Of a stretch of 64,000 bases of DNA, positions 54,796 to 64,000 are shown in pieces (position 1 is the first letter of the stretch; every line of letters starts with the position of its first letter). This stretch comes from Aaosphaeria pasadenensis (Eukaryota; Ascomycota; Dothideomycetes; Pleosporales). The translations under genes and the position numbers were made by a program. The stretch is from positions 186,001 to 250,000 of the forward strand of contig JAKLMB010000032.1 in NCBI GenBank assembly GCA_022813625.1, written 5' to 3'. The notes beneath the pieces are model-generated. The model was not told where the DNA came from, did not search any database, and saw only the letters and a list, made by a program, of their open reading frames with translations.

Positions 54796-57573
54796 AGAGT
54801 AAAAAGACTTATCCAAGGGATAGATGGGCGAGAAGAGCGCCGTTGACCCGGAGTGGTCGACACACATCACAAGTAACCTCATCGTTTTTTGGGGACTTGT
54901 TGGTCGCTGTTCTCAACGATTTGATGTCAGAGCCCGAAGACGGGCTCGGCTTCTCGAAGGATGTACATAGTCCTCGATGGGCATTATTTTCTATTCACTT
55001 CTGTATATACCACTTTTTTCACATAGGAAGAAATTCTTCTACTTTTCATTCATATCAATCATCATCCGAGGCTGTCTGACTGCATACTACGGGAAGGGGA
55101 TTCTGAATCATCTTTCGCTTCTTTTCATTTGTTGTATTCGTTTCTTTCACTGCATTTTTCCATCGCTTGTTTTACCCAAGTTGATCACTATACCATTACC
55201 GTTTCTCCCTGCATCTGTCTGTCTCCTCTTGCATCAGCATTGTTAGTCTCTTTCGCTATCTTCCTACTACCACATGAGCGGGGGCGGCGCTTCAACGGTT
55301 CGGTTCGGCTGTCTGTGTGATAAAGTACGTACCATACATACAAATACGTATATATGTATTTTTGCCATTATCACTGCCATAACATCTCGCCTCACACATC
55401 TCGCCTCACACATCTCGCCTCACACATCTCGCCTCACACATCTCGCCTCACACATCTCGCCTCATGATACACTTCCCTTCCCTTCCCTTCCCTCCCCTTC
55501 CTCCTCCGACATCTACATCGTTCGTCATGCCGTGTTGAATATTCATTTGTGCCGAGGTAAGTTACATCGCCACAGACTTTTACTTTACAGAAGACTACGT
55601 ATGGTGGTTAGAGTTGAGTGGGAACGGGAAGCACGCACTACTATACTACTATACTACGTAAGGTAGCGGCACTGCGGGATTTTCTCTCTTCTGTCCCGTG
55701 GGGTGACAATCGCATCGCCTTTCCGTCCGATCAAGGGCGGCGGGAGAAAAATTCACCAGTGATGTACTGTGTGTGTATGGTGAGGAGGAAAATAAGTTAC
55801 TGGCGGCGGGAGGAGAGAGGAGAGGGGAGGGGCGTGGTCGTAATTTCCGGAAGACTAGCTAGTGTACCAGATATTCGCTGTATCAGTGGCCTAGTAGCCA
55901 GTTTACCAGCGTTTTGACGTTGTCTTGTGAATGGGGATTGGTCGGTGAGGTGGATGGGTTACGGGACGTTTTGGACTTGCTTGCTAGAGTAGAGTAGGTG
56001 CCCATGAAACGGCGGGTTGAAGAGGTCCGAGGAGTGCGAGGGTTGAGGTTGAGGGTTGAGGGTTGAGGGGGTGAATGGTGAGGGTCACGTGATGTTGCAT
56101 TCACGCACGACGGCGGCCTCCGGAAATGGTCAAGTAGGGCAGGATGGGGTTGAAGTGGGTGTTTTGTATGAAGGTGAATTGAGGGGGAATGGTGCCGGAT
56201 GAGTCCTAGCTACGGTTTGCTTGCACTTGTGGGTGGAGAAGGCAAAGGCGAAGGGGAGTTGAGTTACAGTCAGTCACAGTCACGGGCACTTTTCACATAT
56301 GGACAATTGGTAGTCCGTAACTGCGAACCACCGTACATTCTGTTGATATCGTCGTACGCGCCGGACGGCAATGGACATGTTGAGATGGTTGTGAATGTCC
56401 GCACATGAAAGAAATGTTGAGCCGCGGTGTTCCGCGAGTTGAGTGGTTGTCATTGTCTTGTGTGAATCCCCCCGCGGCATCGTATACTTGTAACCTTTCC
56501 ATCATCGAAGATCATCATCAGTAATGATGGCACGGAGGACAGAGCATATGATGTCTGCGAACAACCGCCCGCCCGTCAAACGTATGTGCGCATGTGTCAT
56601 GGTTACACGCATCGGGCCGGATGGGCGTTTGTGTTTCGTTTGGTGTGTGGTGAGGCTCTTTTCCATGCATGAATATCCTCGCAAGGGCCCGGGGAGGGAT
56701 GGGGATGGTTACTTTGTATCATCCATCATGTGTCGTGTAAGTACATATGCAATCACTGTTTGTATGGGGAGAAGTGTGTGTGAGTACACCGTACTTTTGT
56801 ACACATGGTGTAATGTAGTGCGGGTTGCATCTGATCTAAATCATCGATCGTGCACCCGATTCGGAAATGGCTTCAAGGACTTACTCGTATTGTATTCCCT
56901 CATCATGTTGAATGAATCCCCTTCCCATGTCGGTTGCTATTATGGGGTCGGAGGTTCTGATTTCGATGGGATTGACTGATCAACGAACTCGAGTCTCCGA
57001 TGTCTCTCCCCTTTTTCTTGTCTCCTAACGACTCCACTCTGCTCTCCTCTACTCTAGAACGAAGTCGAACGAACGCACGCACGTCAGTTTGAACTAATTT
57101 CCCTAGAACGGACGCGCTTTACCGCCAACTTTGTAACTCGCCGGCTGCTTACAGAAGCGTCCAACTAGTTAGGTAGTTGGCTGGAGTGGCAGAGTGGCTA
57201 GGAGCCTTCCGCTTCCCGTATGCCGTGGCCGCGCAAGCAACCTCACTTACTCACCTCCTACTACCACTTCAACTCAGGTACCTACCGTGTAGACTGAACT
57301 CCCCTAATCGCCTCACTCTCCGCCAATTCGGTCTGATCCTCTCCCTTCCCTCCACGACTGCTGACCTCGACTCCCATCATCGCACGTACTCTCGGAAAAG
57401 TGAATAGCGACAGTGGTAGAAAGTTCCTGGCGAATTAGGCTTGCGACGGTCTTAACCCCCTCCTTGGGGCTCGCGGCACAACCTCCCGTCCATCCTGGGA
57501 TCCGCCCACCGACGTCCATGATAACATATTCTTCCCTCATCTCGCACGCAGCGACTCTGCTGCTCTCCGCCTT
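54796..57573. other. Intergenic, nothing coding recognised
   Basis: About 2.8 kb holding the 3' flank of the DUF2457 gene, a 14-base tandem repeat at 55383-55464, a CCCTT run near 55470-55498, TACTA units near 55640, GGGTTGA units near 56040-56070 and the promoter of the GT90 gene. Short frames look random. Confidence 0.5.
55383..55464 (+). repeat. 14-base tandem repeat
   Basis: Unit CATCTCGCCTCACA, five perfect copies and a 12-base partial copy. The perfect identity implies recent expansion and probable length polymorphism. Confidence 0.97.
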
Positions 57574-59261
57574 ATGAGAGTGGTCGAAAAAATGTTATTG
57601 CGCCGGCGAGCAGGCCGAACCGACACCCTCACCTACCTGCTAGCATCCGCCTGCGCCCTCATCGTCTTCCTCGTATGCTCGATTCTGTACGGCACCCGAT
57701 CCGACAATCCTTCCCTGCCCACCCTCGTCAAGGAGGTCCTCCCTGCCGGACGCTGTCTCTGCCAGTACAGCACCGTCTTCACCTGCGACACCTGCCTCGA
57801 TTGCGCCGCGAGCCAATCCGCTTTCTACGAGAACGCGACGAACCACAACATAGGTTCCGAGGAGGAGAGATGGGTCTTCCAGTACAGCCGTGATTCACAC
57901 AATTACGGATTGGACGAGGACCAATGCCATGTTGCATTCCCGGGGTTGTTCGAGGACATCGAGAGGGCGAAGAACCAGCGCACCGTGCTGGGCAAGGTGA
58001 CGGAGCGACTGTTGTCGTCGTTTAATCTATCCAAGGGCATGGTGCGTGCCATGATATATAACGGAGAGGTAAGATAAGCTTTACAGGGTTTCGCACCCAC
58101 ATGGAATGCCTTACATGCTGATCGCCCCCATCACCACACAGCTCTACGTCCTGCAGACCTACCTCGTCGACAATGTCAACCGCCAAAAGGCCCTCGCCGT
58201 CCTGGCCTCTCTCCATCGCGCCATCACCTCCGCGCCCGTACAAGCCCCGATCGAGAACGTCGAGTTCGTTTTCTCGGTAGAGGACCTCCCTGCCCAGCCG
58301 AACAAACCCATCTGGACCCTTGCACGCCGCGCGCAGGACACTTCGCTATGGCTGATTCCGGACTTTGGCTTCTGGAGCTGGGACATGCCCGATCTGGGCA
58401 CCTTTTCTGAGGTCGCAGACGAGGCGCGCCAACGCGAGACGGTGGAGCCTTGGGACTCGAAGCGCGAGCGACTGGTTTGGAGGGGCAAGATCAGCTTCGC
58501 GCCGAAGCTGAGACGCGCTTTGCTGGATGCTGCGAGGGGGAAGAGTTGGAGTGATGTAGGGCAAGTGGCATGGTCGACTCCCAACTACAAAGACCAGTTC
58601 TTGGGTCCGGTGGACCAGTGTGGATACATGTTCATTGCGCACGCCGAAGGTAAGTGGACCGGCTTATGGTTCAGGCCATCCATTTCCCCCCCACAGGAAG
58701 GAACGTGGGAACAGTAAGCTAACTACGACATCAACACAGGGAGGAGTTACTCCGGCGCTCTGAAGTACCGCCAACTCTGCCGCTCCGTCATCGTCTCGCA
58801 CAAGCTGCAATGGATCCAGCACCACCACTACCTCATGCGCGCCACCGGCCCTCTCCAGAACTACGTCGAAGTCGAGCGCGACTTTTCCGACCTTAACAAC
58901 GTCATGCAGGACCTTCTCGCCCATCCCGAGAAGGCGAAGCGCATCGCCGACAACAGCGTCCAGACGTTCCGCGAGAGGTATCTAACGCCCGCGGCTGAGG
59001 CATGCTACTGGAGGGAACTGGTCAAGAAGTGGAAGGAGGTCAGCTTCGATCCCGTCCTTTATGATGGGGTTGAGATTGGCGATGGCAGGCTGAAGAGGAC
59101 GCAGAAGAGGGGAGTCCGATATGAAACGTTCATGTAAGTTGTCTCGTCGGTCGAAGAGATGGGATTCCCGAGCTAATCGCTATATCTGCAGGCTATACGA
59201 GTATCCCAAACAGATGGAGTACCCCAAAAGCGCGGAAATGAGTCCTGCCATTGGTCCTTGA
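57574..59261 (+). CDS. Glycosyltransferase family 90 (CAP10-like) membrane protein
   Basis: Four exons (57574-58068, 58142-58649, 58740-59133, 59192-59261) give 488 residues with matching phases. A type II membrane anchor is at about 20-41 (TYLLASACALIVFLVCSILYG), fitting a Golgi lumenal enzyme. The GT90/CAP10 core includes WLIPDFGFWSWDMPDLGTF, ERLVWRGKISFAPKLRRAL, SWSDVGQV, DQCGYMFIAHAEGRSYSGALKYRQLCRSVI and HHHYLMRA. In Cryptococcus, Cap10-related proteins add xylose to capsule glycans; in ascomycetes the donor and acceptor are mostly unknown. Cysteines in CLCQYSTVFTCDTCLDC suggest a lumenal disulfide region. The last exon codes for only 22 residues. Confidence 0.92.
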
Positions 59262-60555
59262 GCGCGCCCGCCTTATTAGATTTTCCTCACATGGGATGCG
59301 GTTTTTCGCCCATGTGTTTTTGTCTATCTGCATTCTTTGCATATCGCACATGGATTTTTGGGAAGCACAAAATGGCGTTTTTCAGTTTCCAACCCCATCT
59401 TTTTTTTGATTATCAGGATACCCAATCGGGACTGGGCAGGGGCCGGTTTTTGGTCGTTGTTCGTTCCGTCGTTCGAACTTCTGCGAAAGTGCAAGGGAGC
59501 CATTATCGTCATCGCCATCACCATTGCCGATCGCCGCTTCAAAGTGGTTTCGAAATCGAAGAGGGCAGATGGGAGGATGGACATCCAAGAGATTATCTGC
59601 TGCTGCTCGGATGAGAATAGGGAGTACCTTCTTTCTCACGTTCGGTGTGCCCGTCACACCAGTCATTCGACAGTCTCGTCCTGCCTTCCACGCCCACTCT
59701 CGACGGAGCCACCCATTTGAAGCGAGGAGTAAGGCGGTGCAAATCATACAACTGTACTACTACTACTAGTTACTATCATACGAAAGGAAATAGACCCCGG
59801 GGGAATAGTACTTGGGAAAAAGAGAGAAGAAGTGTCTGTATAGGTTTAGACTTTCTCTCTCTCTCTCTTCTTTATTACATAATTAATGCAAATACACCTG
59901 CAAAATGCACAAAGTTGTACAGGCGCTTATGGTTGGTTTCACGTGGATTTAGTGATGAGGTTCGTGCGGAAGATGGGAGGTGATATGCGAATCTATGAAG
60001 ATGTACTTACTTTGCGACTAGCAATGGAGACATACGTTCACAGCTCCAGACGTACTTCGCTACTCGTATGTACCTGGGTACATCCAACGGCATTATCCAG
60101 AGAACCAACGATCACCCTAGGCGACCGTTCCTCGTGGCTTCTTGTCAGAAGACTAGGCATTCGAGACTCGTATATACGCGGTAACTTTGCTGCTCTACGG
60201 ACACTGAACTCATTCTCAGCGTCCGAACGGGGTGGTTGTGAGATTTTGCTGCTGAACTGACGAACGAGATCTGGTAGCTGGGCCTTTGAAGCTTTGGAAG
60301 CGTTTGGAAATTGAAAATTGGGGAGTCGTAATCTATATTTCATGATCTATAACCCGAAACCTCTAATCTATAGTCTATAATCTATTGCCTCCAGTCTATA
60401 ATGTCCCGTCTATAATGTCCCGTCTATAATGTCCCGTCTATAATGTCCCTTCTATAACCTCCAGTCTATAATCTATTTGTTTGTCCATGAACCTCTATAT
60501 AATGCAACCAAACTCCAGTTCGCTGAATGTACCAGAAGGTCTGTCCATAATCTCT
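59262..60555. other. Convergent 3' intergenic region
   Basis: 3' flanks of the GT90 gene and the secreted-protein gene. Contains a (CT)n run near 59857-59870 and a 14-base tandem repeat at 60363-60478. No gene recognised. Confidence 0.5.
60363..60478 (+). repeat. 14-base tandem repeat, TCTATAATGTCCCG
   Basis: Four near-perfect units at 60395-60450 flanked on both sides by related but diverged TCTATAATCTATT and TCTATAACCTCCAG units. Confidence 0.92.
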
Positions 60556-61247
60556 CTATTTCGCGAACGAAACCTTGAATCCCTTTCCGTTTGACTTGTA
60601 TTCTACAACGAAATTGCCCCCAATGGGTTCACGACCCGTTTTTATCGAATACGTCTTAACTACAGCTTGATGGCCACCCGTCGCCCTAGCAATATGCCTT
60701 TGCATATCATCCACCAGAGTTTGGAATTTCACCCTCTTCTTCTCGTCGAGCTGAGCATAGATATAAATCTCCATATGCGGCGTGAGCTTGGCTCGATTTT
60801 GCCTGAAAAGTTCCGGAACGGCCACAGCGACGGAATTGGGGCGCTCGCCCCAGTCGTTGTTGATGTCGGTGCCAGTCGCACTGTAGTGTCCAATGATGGC
60901 GCCCCCGTCGCCGACGATCAGGAGCCCCAGGCACGAGTTGAAGCCCGCGGATCCGTGTTTCTTTCCCGCTTCGGCGGCGAAGAAGAGCGTGTTGCCCATT
61001 TTTACTTTTTTGTCCGCTTTGAAGGTACTCGGTGCGTTGCCGCGGGTTGCTAATTGCTTCTCCTCGATGGGGAGGTCACTGGGTTTAGAAGTTAGCTTTT
61101 GCGGAGGAGTGAAGGGGGGGCGGGGGCATGGCGGTTTACTTACTTATCCGTCGCGGGGAGTGCTGTGCAGACATTGAAGGCTAGAAGCAAAGCAAATAGC
61201 AAGGCTAGAAGCCTGGTCATGCTGCTGGATCTGACTGATGCAAACAT
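60556..61247 (-). CDS. Small secreted protein with conserved-type Cys/His pair, function unknown
   Basis: Two exons, 61144-61247 and 60556-61078 (65-base intron), give 208 residues; a second ATG at 61220 (MTRLLALLFALLLAFNVCTA) gives 199 residues and starts directly with the signal peptide, so it may be the true start. The mature part has FNSCLGLLIVGDGGAIIGHYS, with Cys84 and His99 spaced by 15. The surrounding beta-rich pattern is reminiscent of Cys-His deamidase-like folds (CheD/CNF group), where a Cys and His have a similar order and spacing; this is a resemblance only. The C-terminus (TYSIKTGREPIGGNFVVEYKSNG) has no known motif. Similar uncharacterised proteins occur in filamentous fungi, as I recall. 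No toxicity is shown or implied by the sequence. Confidence 0.78.
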
Positions 61248-63575
61248 GTTGGTTGTTGGTTGGTGCTTCGAAAGCTATCGAGTCGTGCGGTGGAGATACG
61301 AGGATAGTATAGCAATTATATCAATAGAGATTTCAAGCGCTATCGGTCAAGGGAAAGATAAACAAACAAGACCGGCTTGTTTGAACAATAGATCAAATAA
61401 TGAATGAGTGGACGAGTGAGAGAGGCAAGGAATGAACGCTTTTGAAAGAGCTGATGCGATGAGTACAGTGTCTGTTGAATGCCTTATATAATGCTTCACC
61501 ATCACGGCCCAGAACCTGGCAACCTCATACTTGAGGCTGCAGGACAGATTACAGAGGGTCGGAAAGGATGAAGCAAGATACAATACGTTGTCGTCTCCTC
61601 GCTCATCGTTTGGCATCAGTGACTTGAGGAAGAGATCTGTGCCCGATGTGGAAGCATACCTAAGCCTTTTCGTACGTAGGCACCATGAGGGAGCAGACAA
61701 TGTGTTCTTATTGCCATAAACATACCTATTGGGAAGAGAAGACAGTTAGTTTTACGATAAGAAATCATGCGTGCTGCTCGCCTGTTATACGTAGGCGGGG
61801 GATATAGTTTGACTTGGTCGGCTAGAAGAGGCGTGAGCAACTGTGTTATCTAGGTAATTACCCATATCTCTCTGAGAAAGAGTGAAATGTTAGTCACAGT
61901 GATGCTGCCTGGCTATGCATCGAAAGGGTTAACATCCGTAAGTGAATGATGGGACAATATGGATTGTGGTCTTCCTGTACGTAACGGGACAATATCGTTC
62001 GAGTGATCAACCCGGGCTTCACTCCACGTTTCCGCACATGAGTATGGAAATTTTGACCATAAATGAGCCTTGGACAAATCCATGCCTGGCAACTACACAT
62101 CGTTCAGCAAAGAAGGCATTCCACTTCTGCTACCCTTTCAGGCAAACGCTATTGATTAGTCCACAACAGGTAACGTTTCAGGCATATATGCGGGGCGTCT
62201 GCGGATGTCTAAATCCTTATTCCAATGGGGCAACGGGGCACACGGGTACCGGAACTGGGCAGTCATATTCGCACGAGGGTCCGCGACTGAAAGAGTTGTT
62301 TAGAAACGGTGACACCTCTGGATTATAAGGGAGCTGTAGGTAGTAATCAAGGGGATATTTGTCTACATTGGCTAAGGCATTGGCTGTATCGTATGACCTT
62401 GGTTCTTTGCCCGTCGGTGTGTAACCATGAATGAAATTTGTCCGATTCCAATTGTTCACAACTTCGTGGCTCATTGATATTGATGAGAATCAGGGGGGTT
62501 TGATTATGTGCACAGCTCAGAGAGAACATCAATGATATGAAGTCAAGTAATGATGACGGTAGTTGTTGAAGTAGGTTGGTGGAAAGGCAGATACATTCAT
62601 ATATGTTTGAAGGGCAGTCGGAGAGCGGATATGCTACCAATAGGAGATCGAGCAGCGGCATAGATTTTAGTAGAGTGGTCTGACCTAGGTGTAGAGGATA
62701 CCATATGGGAAGTGATATGACAAAAGTCGAAATTAGCCTGAATCAAGCTTTCACTGTAAAATGCACCATTGAAAGACAGACTGTAGTAGCTATTATACAC
62801 GATACATTTAACAACCACTTAGTTACCACGTCTTAAGTAAAGATGTTATGCTACAAGAATACTCTTAGGAAGGATTCAAGATACGCATACGGAGTATATA
62901 CATAATATTCAAGGAACTGTAGTGCTTCATGAATACCCTGAAGGATCGAGGCAGTTAGCCAATCAATCAAGTCAGCCGGGGTCTACGTTGGGCTGGCTTT
63001 TGTACTACATTACTACTGTGCCTCTTAAGCCGAAAGACCCCAAGCAGGCGCAGACGTCTCTCGCCATTCGAACTTTGAACACTGGTCCTGTTCATTCTGA
63101 CAGAATTCTGCCTACCGCTGTACACTTTAGAATAGTACAGCACTGACCATAGAGGATCTACAAGGTGTGTTGTACTGGTTCGTGTTTGCCATGCCCCCTG
63201 TGGTATGACTGATTCCTTCTGCATGCGGCTGGCTCTACCCTGTAGTGCTACTGTTTTGAGAGTGGATCACAGTAGTTGTACGGCGTTGATTGATGGCTCG
63301 AGTTTCGTCGTAGATGGCTGAGTGTTGTAGGTTTCGAAATCGCAAGTAGAGCGACTCTACTCCGTATATCCAGTCTCAAAATTATCGAATCCCCACGATT
63401 AATCGATCCCGAAATAGTAGCTGTGCTAGTCCTCAAACACTCTTTCGACTACAGTAGGCATACTTCCGTTCTCTCATTACCTTATTGCCTGCGCATTCTA
63501 TTCTTATTGCATCGCCTAAACTTCGCAGGTGTCACGCTGCTATATACACAAATATATCCTTCTTTGGTGTTGAAT
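61248..63575. other. Intergenic, nothing coding recognised
   Basis: 2.3 kb, somewhat AT-richer, holding the promoter of the secreted-protein gene and that of the ankyrin gene. TACGGAGTA occurs near 62889 and its complement TACTCCGTA near 63359. Short frames look random. Confidence 0.5.
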
Positions 63576-64000
63576 ATGCTCCGAAGGCTTGTTACTCGCT
63601 CGTATGGCGTCGCCAGAATCTTCGAGGAGCTAAAAGCCCTTGCCGCTAAAGGGGATCTTGATGAGTTCAAAGCATGTATGCGAAAATGCGATTCCATCAA
63701 AAGCACGAAGTGGGATTGGCTTGGTATACGAGAATGGGGGAACGTCCCCTGTGGGGACAGTAAGACTATGATGCTGCATGAGGTATTGATGGTTGCCGCC
63801 GAAGCGGGGAGATTGGAGATTGTCAAGTATTTGATGGAAGAACGAGGCTGCGTGGTGTTTTTGAGCGCTGCTTTGGTCGCTCTTCACAACCATCGATGGC
63901 CAGTTCTAGAGCTATTTCTGGGCAATGGAGGGGATATCAACTATCTTTACAACAACATGTATCCGTTCCTCAGGTATGTCTCCACTCTTTATTAGCCTTT
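63576..64000 (+). CDS. Ankyrin-repeat protein, 5' part only
   Basis: Starts at ATG 63576 (MLRRLVTRSYG). The first exon probably ends at 63973 before a GTATGT donor, giving 132 full codons; the rest lies outside the window. The sequence reads as ankyrin repeats: ELKALAAKGDLDEFKACMRKCD, then LHEVLMVAAEAGRLEIVKYLMEERG, then ALVALHNHRWPVLELFLGNGGDINY. These match a Pezizomycotina family of small ankyrin proteins as I recall it. The extra basic residues at the start could be a targeting signal or the true start may be slightly different. Function unknown; ankyrin repeats bind proteins. Confidence 0.8.

Noticed and set aside
56855..56890. Weak similarity to the repeat core (CGGAAATGGCTTCAAGGACTTACTCG)
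   Set aside because: Lacks the GGACCAAA and TTCCTGATC blocks; chance similarity cannot be excluded.
1..64000. tRNA, 5S rRNA, LTR elements and CRISPR arrays
   Set aside because: Scanned by eye for B-box-like GGTTCGAnTCC, 5S-like blocks, paired long terminal repeats and regular spacer arrays; none found. A tRNA or covariance-model scan would be decisive.

Overview
This window looks like nuclear chromosomal DNA of a filamentous ascomycete (Pezizomycotina; I cannot fix the class). The support is: short GT-AG introns of about 46-74 bases with CTAAC/CTAAT-like branch points, long intergenic spaces, CT/CA-rich leaders, and typical families (Zn2Cys6 regulator, Erf2, ASH1-type SET protein, GT90, DUF2457, lineage-expanded kinase-like and ankyrin genes). 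About 20 genes are supported. I found no rRNA, tRNA, CRISPR array or intact transposon.

0-20 kb: SSZ1 (ribosome-associated Hsp70), an F-box/LRR-like protein, an orphan disordered protein, an acidic protein ending in an I-PpoI-like His-Me finger nuclease domain, a secreted lactonase-type beta-propeller, a mitochondrial HAD-IIA (CECR5-like) hydrolase, a Zn2Cys6 regulator, and a 68-residue protein made of five identical 12-residue repeats.

20-28 kb: an accessory region with a kinase-like gene, a truncated N-terminal module, a coiled-coil gene, and a large coiled-coil/kinase-like gene broken by one frameshift. The last two genes share a duplicated promoter.

28-40 kb: a Pro-rich predicted GPI protein with an overlapping uORF, a small mitochondrial membrane protein divergent from the ERF2 palmitoyltransferase, the ASH1-type H3K36 methyltransferase, and an alpha/beta hydrolase.

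40-64 kb: an array of a degenerate repeat family (also present as single copies at 21.1 and 42.8 kb), a GH5 glucanase, an 8-kb stretch with no recognisable gene, a DUF2457 protein, a GT90 glycosyltransferase, a small secreted protein with a Cys/His pair, and the start of an ankyrin-repeat gene cut by the window edge.

The genes do not form one pathway. The most unusual items are the 12-residue repeat protein, whose 12 codon positions all vary synonymously and never change the protein; the dispersed repeat family at 40.6-42.1 kb; the conserved I-PpoI-like active site in a host gene; and the kinase-like cluster with duplicated promoters. Exon joins were worked out by hand. Family assignments rest on recognised motifs and memory of the families, not on searches.
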